Positions 9,485 to 18,411 of a DNA stretch of 64,000 nt are shown one piece after another. Source of the DNA: Massilia rubra (GTDB taxonomy: Bacteria > Pseudomonadota > Gammaproteobacteria > Burkholderiales > Burkholderiaceae_D); NCBI RefSeq assembly GCF_011682065.1, contig NZ_VUYU01000002.1, forward strand, positions 434,001 to 498,000. Reading direction: 5' to 3'. How positions within the stretch are numbered: the first letter of the stretch is position 1; every line of letters starts with the position of its first letter. A model generated the notes under the pieces. It had not been told where the DNA came from and ran no database searches. It was given only the letters and a program-made list of their open reading frames with translations. The translations under genes were made by a program, and so were the position numbers.

Positions 9485-10150
9485 TCAAGGCGCGCCGCAC
9501 CGCGTGCCGCAAGCCGGGCTGGCGGCCGCAAGCGACGGATCGGTCGGGCGCAGGTCGCAGCCGCTGCTGTCGGCATTGATCACCAGCGGGCCGAAGGCGA
9601 TTTCCACCGGCGTCAGGCGTTGCGCCGCGCGCGTCGGGTAGACCCAGTGCTTTTCGGCGACGCTGACGTGGCAGCAAAACACGGCCTTGCCGGCGCCGCC
9701 CTGCGAGCTGCGCGGATAGCCGTTCTGGTCGGCGATGGCGACAATGCCGTCGAACGCCGAGCGCACCGCGGGCGCCGGGTCGCGCAGGTCGATCCCGACA
9801 TGGTCGAGGAAGGGGCGCGGGCGGCGCTGGTCCGGGCTTTCGCGCAGGTCGTCCTGGGCCACGTTGATCGACGAAAAAATCAGGTTCATCCCGCTCGGGC
9901 AGGCGAACTTGATGTAGCCATCTTTCTCGTTGTCGATGACGGCGCCGCCGGCCAGCAGGGCGGCGCGCGGCAAACTGGCCGTGTCGTCCACCTTGATATG
10001 CACGTGCATGCAGTCTGCCACCTCGAGCACGGCGCGGAACGGCGAGCCGGGGTCGAAGCTGGCGAGCACGTCGTCAGCGGCGCCCTGATCGAGCAGCCCG
10101 AGGGCGTTGGCAATACCGAGGGTTTCCTGAACTTGAATGCGCGAGAGCAT
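9485..10150 (-). CDS. VOC/glyoxalase-like protein (221 aa)
   Basis: Soluble protein with two blocks reminiscent of the vicinal-oxygen-chelate fold: MHVHIKVDD around residue 48 and FLDHVGIDLRD around residue 114, each offering a His and an acidic residue for a metal site. The first half also holds AVIDNEKDGYIKFACPSGMNLIF, similar to the strand-rich second half of a VOC module. Substrate unknown. The assignment is from motif spacing only. It is a single gene between the aldo/keto reductase and the serine hydrolase, all on the minus strand. Confidence 0.6.
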   Translation of the reverse strand: MLSRIQVQETLGIANALGLLDQGAADDVLASFDPGSPFRAVLEVADCMHVHIKVDDTASLPRAALLAGGAVIDNEKDGYIKFACPSGMNLIFSSINVAQDDLRESPDQRRPRPFLDHVGIDLRDPAPAVRSAFDGIVAIADQNGYPRSSQGGAGKAVFCCHVSVAEKHWVYPTRAAQRLTPVEIAFGPLVINADSSGCDLRPTDPSLAAASPACGTRCGAP

Positions 10151-10237
10151 GTGGACTCCTGACGTTGGGCGGGATTGGCGTGTGAAGTATGCGTACGCAG
10201 GTCCAAAACGTCAATCAACCCTCGAAAACAGCGGGTG

Positions 10238-11041
10238 TCAGTCCCAGTCCGGCGCCAGCCCGGCAGGACTGACTTCGCGGCCGTTGCGTTCCAGCGCGGC
10301 GATCCGGGCCATGTCGTCCGCGCTCAAGCGCAATGCCTGGGCCTTCAGATTGCCGGCCAGGTTCTCGCGTTGGGTCGACGACGGGATCACGGCATACCCA
10401 AGTTGCAGCGCCCACGCCAGCGCCACCTGGGCCGGCGTAGCCTGGTGGCGGCCGGCGATCTCGCCGAGAACCGGGTCGGTCAGCACCTTGCCGTAGGCGA
10501 GCGTCATGTAGGACGTGACGGGAATGTTCTGTTCCTGCAGATAGGCGACCAGCTTGCGGTTTTGCAGGTACGGACTCAGTTCGATCTGGTTGGTGGCAAT
10601 GGCGTCCTGGCCGACGGCGCCGATGGCTTGCTTGGTATTGGCGATATTGAAGTTGGAAACGCCGATCTTGTGCGTCAGCCCTTGCTGCCGGGCGCGCGCC
10701 AGGGTGGACATGGCCGCCTCGATCGAGACGCCTTTGCCTGGCGCCGGCCAGTGGATCAGGGTCAGGTCGACCGCGTCCACGCGCAGTTTGTCCAGGCTGT
10801 CTTGCAGGCTGGGGATGAGCTTGTCGTCGGCGTAGTTGTCGACCCAGATCTTGGTGGTGATGAACAGGTCGCTGCGCGGCACGCCAGCTTCGGCAATGGC
10901 CTGGCCAACTTCGGCTTCATTGCCGTAGATCTGGGCGGTATCGATGGCGCGGTAGCCCAGTTCGAGCGCGTTGCGCACGGAATCGATGACGACTTGCCCT
11001 TGCAGGCGGAAAGTACCGGCGCCAAAAGTCGGAATACGCAT
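10238..11041 (-). CDS. dkgB: aldo/keto reductase, 2,5-diketo-D-gluconate reductase B type (267 aa)
   Basis: NADPH-dependent aldo/keto reductase. The catalytic tetrad is visible: Asp and Tyr in [11 protein letters not shown], Lys in LFITTKIW and His in [11 protein letters not shown]. The start at 11041 ([16 protein letters not shown]) gives 267 residues, the usual DkgB length, and has a Shine-Dalgarno AGGA about 9 nt upstream; the frame stays open 33 codons further but without homology. The family reduces small carbonyls such as methylglyoxal, beta-keto esters and 2,5-diketogluconate in the cytoplasm. The DkgB subgroup is favoured over DkgA by the N-terminus and length. Confidence 0.88.
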   Translation of the reverse strand: MRIPTFGAGTFRLQGQVVIDSVRNALELGYRAIDTAQIYGNEAEVGQAIAEAGVPRSDLFITTKIWVDNYADDKLIPSLQDSLDKLRVDAVDLTLIHWPAPGKGVSIEAAMSTLARARQQGLTHKIGVSNFNIANTKQAIGAVGQDAIATNQIELSPYLQNRKLVAYLQEQNIPVTSYMTLAYGKVLTDPVLGEIAGRHQATPAQVALAWALQLGYAVIPSSTQRENLAGNLKAQALRLSADDMARIAALERNGREVSPAGLAPDWD

Positions 11042-11242
11042 GTAAAGATCCTGGTTAGTGTTGAGCATGGATCCAGTATGGCGCGCAGACTGTTGGCGAA
11101 ACAGTGGGGCGTGGGCAAAACATCTGTGCCGCCACGTCAAGAATGACGCCCTCGCTTGCCAGTTTCCCGGCGGGCGAGGGTAGTCAGGAGGAGGATGAGC
11201 CGCTGTCGGACGGGAGCAGCGAGACGTCGCAATGACGTTGAA

Positions 11243-11434
11243 TCAGTCGTCTCTTTTTCTCGCCTGTACTTTATCAATATACCAGGCTCCTATCGCTGTC
11301 ATTCCTACCGAAGCGGCGGGCAAGACAAATCCCCACAGAGTATGCGCCCTCCACAGCCCGATCAGTGCCAAAAGGAAATAGAAAGAATTGTATGGAAGCT
11401 GCGCCTTCCAAATGCTCTTCGGTCTCACACTCAT
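11243..11434 (-). CDS. small membrane protein (63 aa)
   Basis: Two hydrophobic stretches (FYFLLALIGLWRA and LWGFVLPAASVGMTAIGAW) and a basic C-terminus (KVQARKRDD) suggest a two-helix inner-membrane protein. The start at 11434 (MSVRPKSIWK) is chosen because GGAGG lies 5 nt upstream; the frame opens 11 codons earlier without a ribosome-binding site. No family recognised. Confidence 0.6.
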   Translation of the reverse strand: MSVRPKSIWKAQLPYNSFYFLLALIGLWRAHTLWGFVLPAASVGMTAIGAWYIDKVQARKRDD

Positions 11435-11742
11435 GCATTCCTCCAATATTTTCGTCCGTGAGTACATGGCCGAAATGTTCGATTTTTCTTAACATTGAAT
11501 CGCAACGCCTTCAGTACACGGTATTTATCCATTTTGTGCAGAAGTTGCCCCGATGCGCAACACCATTCTAACTCACTGAATTACGCAATCTTGGTACATT
11601 GGGCGAAGTGTTGCGCTGGACCGTAATGGAGAACTCATTAATTTAGACAGGATTGGCGTTGCGCTGTATGAGGGCCTTGCCCTGTTGCGCGTTAAGTCGT
11701 GTCGAACGCAACACTTTTCGAGCGCAAACTCTGTGCTCCCGG
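11435..11742. other. gene-free stretch with repeated TGTTGCG/CGCAACA motifs (left edge of the island)
   Basis: No coding frame is convincing here. The stretch is dense in one heptamer: CGCAACA at 11556 and 11707, TGTTGCG at 11609 and 11683, plus another at 11749. GCGCAACAC (11555-11563) and its complement (11608-11616) form a perfect 9-bp inverted repeat. The same heptamer recurs just outside the recombinase genes at 27.8 kb, which suggests recombinase binding sites. Confidence 0.6.
11683..11713. other. candidate attachment site, left end of the integrative element
   Basis: TGTTGCG (11683-11689) and its exact reverse complement CGCAACA (11707-11713) flank a 17-nt spacer. The site at 27790-27820, just outside the first recombinase gene, has the same layout: TGTTGTG, 17 nt, CGCAACA. 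Matching half-sites and identical spacing at the two edges of the low-GC island are what core-type att sites of a tyrosine recombinase would look like. The exact crossover point is not resolved. Confidence 0.55.
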
Positions 11743-12219
11743 CTAAGCTGTTGCGTCAATACCGATTAGCCGTCGAAGCCTGAGCAGCGAAAACAACGGG
11801 CCAGTTTCTCGAGTAAGATCGGCCATTAGAATCAACTGGAAGAGGCCATCGGCAAGGGGTAGCAAGCGAGGGCGGTGTGGAAGAGAGTGCGGCGCATTGT
11901 GGTCAGAGTCAAGGGACGTTTCATGTAGTCGTGCTGAGCGGTAATAATGGTACATGGCACGGATCCGGCTGCTCCAAGTTCCCCCGCTGTGGGCTGGCAC
12001 TCGGCAGGCCCGTCCTGGTGATCTGCGTGCTTGCAAATTTCCGCAGCTGCCTGGCGGGGCCGTCGTATCGCTGCCGCGCTTCGCAGTGCTCACCCAGTTC
12101 GCCAATGTCCCTTTGGAGATGGCAATTCGTTTTGCGGCTTCGTCCAGTGTGAGGCTCTGTGCAAGTACCAGCTTGACAGCCTCTGCCCGGAACTGCGGCG
12201 CGTATGTAGTCAGTTTCAT
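11743..12219 (-). pseudogene. truncated IS3-family orfA remnant
   Basis: The first 50 residues (MKLTTYAPQFRAEAVKLVLAQ, then LTLDEAAKRIAISKGTLANWV) are the helix-turn-helix N-terminus of an IS3-family OrfA. After GSDTTAPPGS the expected leucine-zipper end of OrfA is lost and the frame continues into unrelated sequence; no orfB with DDE motifs is present. A Shine-Dalgarno GGGAG precedes the start. It is a relic at the left edge of the island and cannot transpose. Confidence 0.75.
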
Positions 12220-12965
12220 GATTTCACTCCCTTCGACACGTTTATCAAATAGAAGTGTCCGAAAATGTCAGGTTACCTCAGCTTTCAAAACACTGGCAAC
12301 GGTAGACGAGTAATAGATAACAGTTTACCTGGCTTTCAGACTGACAATGGACCACGAAAACTGTAACCGGCCAAAAGAATTGTTGGCAATTTGTGCGGTG
12401 AATGTGGCACAGCGGGGACGACCTTCTCCAAGCCTCCACGTCATAAAACCTCGAGAAATATGCCAGAATAGATATCTTTTCCTGCTGGGATAGAACCCTG
12501 CTGTACGATAGACGCTTTTTACCTGTATCAGCTCACCAGGTAGTTGGTCTCGAGCGCGTTGGGTTTCAGGCCGAGCGCTGTTTTAGCTCGTTGAGCTTCC
12601 AGTTTTTGCTCGGTGAAAGGCCGGGGGGAGCCGCCGCAGGGGCGAGCGGCAGTGCGGCCGCCGGCGCCGCGGCGGAAGGAGCGGTCGATTTGGCCGTTGC
12701 GGGCGCTGGCGATTTGAGCGCGATTTACACTGCGGACACGGCGGGGCGCTGCCCGGCAGGCATTCCAGGCAATTCCGATTTTTGTCGTGTAGAGCAAGGT
12801 ATCATCGTGACATATCGCGATGGATCGAGGCGCTAGCACCCGGGGACGCAGACCACACGTTGAACGAGATTCAGATGGTCCAATAATGGAAGGCATTGGA
12901 GCGAGATTTTCAAAAATCTACGAAAATCGATTCCATGACAATAACAAGAAGATGAGGAAAACCAA
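12220..12965. other. 746-bp gene-poor stretch
   Basis: I see no credible gene. The first part (to about 12480) follows the IS3 remnant and includes its likely outer flank. The middle (12540-12760) is GC-rich and Ala/Pro-coding in several frames but interrupted in each, which suggests debris of a host gene. The last 120 bp are AT-rich and lead into the PIN-like gene. Confidence 0.5.
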
Positions 12966-14069
12966 GTGAAAGAACGCTCCAGTCCACTCGATAAGTATCT
13001 CCAAGGCGATCAAGTATTAGCATCTGAGCGGTTTGCCTTTCACCGCGCAAACCCGGCAGTTTCTTACGATGACTATCGTGAAAATCAGCGACGCGCGATT
13101 CGCGATCGCATCCAATCCAAGCATGTCATTTATCTCGATACCAACGCGTGGAAGTGCCTCAGCGATTGTGAGCGTGAAAAGAAGACGCTGACCGACGATA
13201 TGGTCGATTTCGCCGGCGCAATGAACAGCCACCGGGTCCGAAATAACTGCATTTTCCCGATCGGAAGCACGACCATGTTTGAGCTGCAATCGATGGAGGA
13301 TCCAGTCTCTCTTTCGACGCTTACAGATCTCGTCGAGAAATTCTCTATGAACGTCGGCTGCCAACCTCCGAATGACGTGATTGGCCGAGAGCTGGCGCTG
13401 TTCAATCGCAAGGCAACCCGCGATGCTGGCGCGGAACCCGAAAGGTTCTGCCATCCGATGGAAATCATGGGCAAACTGGAAGCGCGAATTCCGGATCTGT
13501 TGCCGGGCCCAGAGAAGCTCGCGTTTGAGAAGACGTTGCTGGACATCGTTCACTCGCTGCCGACCTCAGCCCATCTCGAAATGGCTGCTGCGTCCGGATC
13601 TCCGCGATGGGACAATACGGCGGGCATTGAAGAAATGAATGAAGGCATGACTGCTCATCAGCACGAAATTAAAACTTATCCAGATGCGCTTCTCGTGGAG
13701 TTATCGGGTATCATGCGATTCCATGTGCCGGATGGACCGCAGATTAACGGATTTCCTCCGGCCAAGGCTCAAGCACTGATGGCTATTATCCATTGGCACG
13801 AAAATCCTGGTAGCAGGCACCTTATAACTGCGAGAATCCAGGCAAATCTCCATGCGACCGTCCGACACGTTGAAAATCGAAAGTTTCGCAAGGGGGATAT
13901 CGCCGATTTCGTAGCGGCGCAGCTCGCACTGCCAAGTGCTCACGCGTTCTTTACCGACAAAGCTCTTGCCAATCTACTCAACGAGCCGAAAATTGCTCTA
14001 AAGCAGTTCAGTACCTGCGAAGTGGTATCTGGATTCGATAATTTTTCTGCGTACCTTAAGGCTGTGTAA
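12966..14069 (+). CDS. PIN-like nuclease-domain protein (367 aa)
   Basis: The sequence HVIYLDTNAWKCL (Asp at about 58) is the first acidic strand of a PIN fold, and the C-terminal block GDIADFVAAQLALPSAHAFFTDKAL (about 310-335) supplies the later acidic residues in the usual PIN order. A long helical insert lies between them, making the protein larger than VapC toxins (about 130 aa). PIN domains are metal-dependent RNases; as cargo of a mobile island this may be a toxin or defence RNase, but no antitoxin gene is adjacent. The start is GTG with GAGG about 9 nt upstream. Base composition is lower in GC than the flanking chromosome. Confidence 0.7.
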   Translation: MKERSSPLDKYLQGDQVLASERFAFHRANPAVSYDDYRENQRRAIRDRIQSKHVIYLDTNAWKCLSDCEREKKTLTDDMVDFAGAMNSHRVRNNCIFPIGSTTMFELQSMEDPVSLSTLTDLVEKFSMNVGCQPPNDVIGRELALFNRKATRDAGAEPERFCHPMEIMGKLEARIPDLLPGPEKLAFEKTLLDIVHSLPTSAHLEMAAASGSPRWDNTAGIEEMNEGMTAHQHEIKTYPDALLVELSGIMRFHVPDGPQINGFPPAKAQALMAIIHWHENPGSRHLITARIQANLHATVRHVENRKFRKGDIADFVAAQLALPSAHAFFTDKALANLLNEPKIALKQFSTCEVVSGFDNFSAYLKAV

Positions 14070-14632
14070 GCGATGGGCAAGAAGATCATTGAAATGGAAG
14101 TGATTTATGGGAGGAAAATCCTCGACTATTCTTTCTTGCAAATGAATAAGTGTGAGTAAGGATGAAGCTAGCAACGGCCTCGTCGGCCGAAGGTGCTATC
14201 ATTAATACGGTGTTGTGGCACATTCCCCGTGATTCGAGGTTGAGTCTGACTGGGTAGTTCCTCACTTTCATCGACATCGTCCTGCATTTGACGCTCGGCC
14301 AGGGCCATAAGATACTCGCTATGTAGCGTTCTCGCAGGCTGAGAGGAGAAAGGGTATGGCGAGGGTCTTGCTATGGTTTAGATTATCCATGCCACAGCGC
14401 CTCATGCTGAAATAGTCTTCGCAACCGGCTAAGGGGCGCTCCCAGACGGCCAAGAACATTCTTGAGCTCGCGCGCTCCGATTGCAAAATCATCGTAGATG
14501 ATCTTAGTTATTTCGACGAATCGCCATTTCAGGATGGCCTATCTCCTTCGCTTAAATTATGGATCCGGAGTGCCTACAATGGTCGTGGCGATTCGGAAGT
14601 AAAATTCGACCTAACGCAAACTGCAGCAGCGC
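14070..14632. other. 563-bp stretch between PIN gene and helicase gene, containing gene debris
   Basis: No intact gene. The right half contains an open plus-strand fragment listed separately. The left half has no readable long frame. The stretch separates convergent genes: the PIN-like gene ends at 14069 and the helicase gene on the other strand ends at 14633. Confidence 0.45.
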
Positions 14633-14652
14633 TCACGCTGGAAGGTCGGTAA
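14416..14652 (+). pseudogene. possible C-terminal gene fragment
   Basis: A start-less plus-strand frame reads TAKNILELARSDCKIIVDDL, then SYFDESPFQDG, ending at TAA 14650-14652. The IVDDLSYFDESPFQDG stretch looks like real protein and reminds me of a segment found in some subtilase-family (S8) proteins, but this is from memory and weak. The frame is stopped at 14413-14415 and overlaps the 3' end of the helicase gene by 20 nt. Likely debris of an earlier cargo gene. Confidence 0.3.
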
Positions 14653-16321
14653 TTTTAAATCTTTTCTCGAGCTTCTTCCTGGCTTCAGGAGCGAGCTCGG
14701 GAACACTTATGAACAAGCGATTTCTGGCCCGACTAATGCCTACGTACAGAATGCGATGCCCCTCGTTCTTCAGCAAGTCAGGCTTTAGCAACAGGCCAAT
14801 CTCGTCGACACTCGATGTTAACAGGAGCACGTTCTCAAATTCATCACCCTTCGACTTGTGCATTGTTCGGTTAATACCGGTTTCCTCCGTCTGCTTCACG
14901 CAAGCAGAAAAATCCGCAAAACTATATTTTTCGTAGAAAAGCTTAGGCCTCCCAGCAGCAAACCCCTGCATCTTAAACTTGTACTTCGCATTCAAGAACG
15001 TTGCGAAATTTGACATCGCGCCTGTACTGTAATGAGGGAGATTCGTAAGTAGACTCATCAAGATTTCTACTTTTTTATTTTCTGCAACTTCGTCGTCGTA
15101 GAGATGCTTGAGCGCTTTGAGCATTTCTCGGAGCCCAGCTGAAAAATTCGCATCGCGCGCTAGTACGACTGCTTTCACGCAACTAATCAGAATCTCGCGT
15201 CTTGTCCAGTTTGAGTCGTGAGAAATTGCCTGCGCAAACAAATTTAAAGGATGCATTGGCGCTATGCCTTCATTCTTCACAAGCTGAACCGTTTCATTTC
15301 GTCTAGATAAGGTTACGGTCTCTTCACCTTGACATTTAGCTGCGACATTATTGATAGCGAGACGCATGTCTCCTACAAGAATTTCAGGCAACCCACTGGA
15401 GAAATTGCGAAACGGTATTTGGACAATATCTTTTCGAACTGAATTCAGCGCATCAATAATTTCATTGGAGCTTCTTCGATTCTGTCGCATAACATATTCA
15501 ACGATACCAGGCGCAGCAAAGCTCTTGAAATCGGTAGGACTTGCGCCATTAAATCCATAGATAGACTGAGCCAAATCGCCGATAATCCCAACGTACGAAC
15601 CCTCTACTGCTATTAGCCGGAAAATCTCTACCTGTAATGAGTTGCTGTCTTGGAATTCATCAACAAAGAAATATGGGAATTTAGAGGCGACGGCAGTTAC
15701 TAGAAAGGGAAAACGGGTGAACAGCAGGTATGAGAAATACATGATGTCGTCGTGATGGATGACACCTCTAGCCCAAGCCATTTTTTTGTATAGGACTAGG
15801 GAATTGTTTCGAACTTGCGCTTGACCCGGCCTTCTGCGTCGTACCTTCAGTTCAACCTCACCTTTAGGGTTTAGTATCCAAATTATCACACTCAAAACTC
15901 CGACTATCGCCTCATGGTCGCGTAGATAATTCTGCTTGGTAGCATTTTTCCAATCGCTCAAAAATTGATAGTCCGAAATGATGGTTTCATCATGGCCGCT
16001 AACTCTACCTAAATCAATCTCAAGGTCAGCTGCGATGAAACCCAAATACGGCTTAACGACGTGCTTGTAGAAAAAACTGTGAACCGTGGAGACCTCGGCG
16101 CGGGTGGATGCCGCACCAAGACGCCGTACTACAGTATCCGCACCGACATTTGTGTAAGTGATGCAGGCTACTTTCCCAAATCTCTCCAGCTCACTGCCAT
16201 TGGCAACGACATTGCGAATATGGTTGACTAACCAGTGCGTCTTTCCGGCGCCTGGTCCTGCCACAATTCTAAAATTCACATTGGGGTTAAGCAATCGAAA
16301 ATCAGAATCAATTTCAATCAC
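14633..16321 (-). CDS. gajB: UvrD/Rep-type helicase, GajB-like (562 aa)
   Basis: Superfamily 1A helicase. Walker A AGPGAGKT at 21-28, Walker B FFVDEFQDS near 222, the MHKSKGDEFENVLLL motif, and the motif VI block YVGISRARNRLFIS near 528 are all present. It is shorter than UvrD or Rep (about 700 aa), as expected for the GajB partner of Gabija. The GTG start overlaps the stop of the OLD-family nuclease gene by 4 nt, so translation is coupled. In Gabija, GajA and GajB form one complex that cuts and degrades phage DNA when nucleotide pools fall; the assignment rests on the nuclease-helicase pair and their motifs. Last gene of the defence operon. Confidence 0.8.
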   Translation of the reverse strand: MIEIDSDFRLLNPNVNFRIVAGPGAGKTHWLVNHIRNVVANGSELERFGKVACITYTNVGADTVVRRLGAASTRAEVSTVHSFFYKHVVKPYLGFIAADLEIDLGRVSGHDETIISDYQFLSDWKNATKQNYLRDHEAIVGVLSVIIWILNPKGEVELKVRRRRPGQAQVRNNSLVLYKKMAWARGVIHHDDIMYFSYLLFTRFPFLVTAVASKFPYFFVDEFQDSNSLQVEIFRLIAVEGSYVGIIGDLAQSIYGFNGASPTDFKSFAAPGIVEYVMRQNRRSSNEIIDALNSVRKDIVQIPFRNFSSGLPEILVGDMRLAINNVAAKCQGEETVTLSRRNETVQLVKNEGIAPMHPLNLFAQAISHDSNWTRREILISCVKAVVLARDANFSAGLREMLKALKHLYDDEVAENKKVEILMSLLTNLPHYSTGAMSNFATFLNAKYKFKMQGFAAGRPKLFYEKYSFADFSACVKQTEETGINRTMHKSKGDEFENVLLLTSSVDEIGLLLKPDLLKNEGHRILYVGISRARNRLFISVPELAPEARKKLEKRFKITDLPA

Positions 16322-18351
16322 GTGTGCGCCCAGTCAATTGCATCTCTGATGTAGTCAGGAACGAGGAACGCCTTCTTTTCAGCTATGGGTGCGGACAGAT
16401 TGCGCAGTAAAGAATTCGCTAATTGAATGGCGTTCTCGCCCTTACCGACTGCATTTAGATACCTAGAAGCCACGATAGCGACGCGCTTTTCATCGTCTGT
16501 CCAGTTGTGAGCCAATAGAATCGCGGAAGCAATTCGTTTGGTCTCTTTACCCTTATGGAATTCAGCCGTCATATCGCCAATCGACGACTTGGCGGTTACG
16601 TGTTCCATTAACTTCTTTAACTCGTTCAAATTGCTAACTGTCTCGCCCAAAAGCAACTCAAGTGTAGGGTTATACCGAATTAAATCGTACTCAAATGTCT
16701 TTCCAAACTTGGCATCTTGAGAAAAATATCTTATTTTCTCATCATTGTTTCTCTGAAGAACTGGATTCTGTCTATACTCTCCAACGTCCAGCACCTCGAA
16801 CGGATAACATTTCTCATACCCGTCGTCGAATTTCTTCTCCGGGTCTCTGTCGGTTACGCACGCGACAGTCTTTTTGATTGTGTGCAACTCGCCCGGTTTG
16901 AAAAGATGCAAAAAATGTTCGAAGTATCTTCCGCCGACGTTTACAACTGCGATTTGGGCATCTTCCAATGGTTTGCCATGATATTGTGCAAAAACAGACA
17001 TAAGCATCTGTTCGGCCAAGCCTTCAACAAAAATTATACTTCTAGCGAAAAGCATCTCAGATTTTGTGGCATCAAGAAACCGTTGTACATACAGCTTACT
17101 TTTCCCATCAGCTGGAAACACTTTACCCGGGTAGGCGACGTTGCAATCGCCATTGATGCTACTTATACAGATAATTTCGTCCAAATCCACTGCAGCTGTA
17201 ATATGAGCAGAATGGCTAATAATAAAAACCTGCCTTACTTTCTTTTTCTTTCTATTGAGTTTCAAAAATTTAAGGAATTTATACTGCATAGCAGGATGAA
17301 GGTGAGCCTCTGGTTCTTCGATAGCTAAAACAGCGAAAATTTTTGAGTTTCCTCCCATGTAATTTACATCCGAATTCATCTGCATTTTCGCAAGCAAAAG
17401 AGACATATAAATTAAATTGTTGTATCCTAGACCATTATGAGTCGCGGGAATTTTTATACCTGTACTATGCTCAACAATTAAGCGCAACGCCGAGAATAAT
17501 TCAACATCCGAAATGGTGCCGTCGAAGTCGGGCTTGGCACCATCGAAGGAGGCACCAGTGCCATGGGCATATTCCAGAATTTGAACCTTACCGCTTTCCA
17601 TCCGCCCCTTTAGGACTGCCATTAGGTCCGAGGATTTTTGCGCAAAATCTCGGCGAATAACTCGAATTTGCTCTTCTTTTTTTTCCTTCGTATGAATAGC
17701 CAAGTCCAGTGACTTGACTTCGTAATCCATAAAGAAATCAAGGACCTCTCGCAGAAGTGCGTTGCGTCCAGTATGCATATCACGTTCAACGTCTCTAATC
17801 GCATCCAGGAACTGGAAGTCAAATCCTTTCGTCGCATCGTAATCTGCACCACGCTGCTCTTCTGGAGCTCCCGCTAAGAGTCGATATTTGTAGTGGCGAA
17901 TGAAATCGTGTTGGATGAAACTCCAAACCTTTATACAGGCATCCTTATCCGCCTCTTCTATATCTTTCACTGCATTAAAATATGACTGATGCTCTGCATC
18001 GGGTAGGAAGAATTCGTAAGAAAGTTTAGCCTCAAAAGCCGCGTCAGGTTTTGTAAGCCAGTCTGCAACCATTCGTAAGTCGTCTTTCTCATCCTCGCCA
18101 CTACTAAACGTGACAGTGATGAGAACTGCTGGCGGATTTGCCTTAAGGTCTTTGATGGGGATATGCTTGTGAAAATCATGCACATCCAACCTTCGTTTCG
18201 CAGCTGGGTCTATGACCATTGCGAGCGCTTTTAGTAGATTCGTCTTGCCGGCGTTGTTATGTCCAATCACTACGTTCACGCCATTGCCAAATAAGATTTC
18301 CTGATTTTTAAAACTTCGGAAATTCATAATATTTATTTTTGAAATATACAT
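16318..18351 (-). CDS. gajA: OLD-family ATPase/TOPRIM nuclease, GajA-like (677 aa)
   Basis: The N-terminal ABC-type ATPase half has Walker A GHNNAGKT (30-37), a signature-like LGYNNLIYMSLLLA and Walker B FAVLAIEEPEAHLHP (about 347). The C-terminal TOPRIM half has IIFVEGLAEQML (catalytic Glu near 442), VVNVGGRYFEHF and VACVTDRDPEKK (Asp-x-Asp near 500). This is the class 2 OLD nuclease layout, and with the following helicase it matches GajA. It is about 100 residues longer than the best known GajA. It begins 60 nt after the reverse transcriptase gene on the same strand. Retron types with ATPase/TOPRIM effectors also exist, so a functional link to the RT is possible as well. Confidence 0.82.
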   Translation of the reverse strand: MYISKINIMNFRSFKNQEILFGNGVNVVIGHNNAGKTNLLKALAMVIDPAAKRRLDVHDFHKHIPIKDLKANPPAVLITVTFSSGEDEKDDLRMVADWLTKPDAAFEAKLSYEFFLPDAEHQSYFNAVKDIEEADKDACIKVWSFIQHDFIRHYKYRLLAGAPEEQRGADYDATKGFDFQFLDAIRDVERDMHTGRNALLREVLDFFMDYEVKSLDLAIHTKEKKEEQIRVIRRDFAQKSSDLMAVLKGRMESGKVQILEYAHGTGASFDGAKPDFDGTISDVELFSALRLIVEHSTGIKIPATHNGLGYNNLIYMSLLLAKMQMNSDVNYMGGNSKIFAVLAIEEPEAHLHPAMQYKFLKFLKLNRKKKKVRQVFIISHSAHITAAVDLDEIICISSINGDCNVAYPGKVFPADGKSKLYVQRFLDATKSEMLFARSIIFVEGLAEQMLMSVFAQYHGKPLEDAQIAVVNVGGRYFEHFLHLFKPGELHTIKKTVACVTDRDPEKKFDDGYEKCYPFEVLDVGEYRQNPVLQRNNDEKIRYFSQDAKFGKTFEYDLIRYNPTLELLLGETVSNLNELKKLMEHVTAKSSIGDMTAEFHKGKETKRIASAILLAHNWTDDEKRVAIVASRYLNAVGKGENAIQLANSLLRNLSAPIAEKKAFLVPDYIRDAIDWAHT

Positions 18352-18411
18352 TATTTCCCTAGCGGAATTAAATGAGATTTAGACTATTGTCGGCAAAAGC
18401 CGCTCTAGCGA

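Noticed and set aside
12528-12896. 122-codon minus-strand frame upstream of the PIN gene
   Set aside because: Composition changes abruptly, no domain, and the end (KLEAQRAKTALGLKPNALET) may be debris; not supportable as a gene.
16318-18351. Calling the ATPase gene a RecF/SMC repair protein
   Set aside because: The TOPRIM half (FVEGLAEQ, DRDPE) and adjacent UvrD-like gene place it in the OLD/GajA group.
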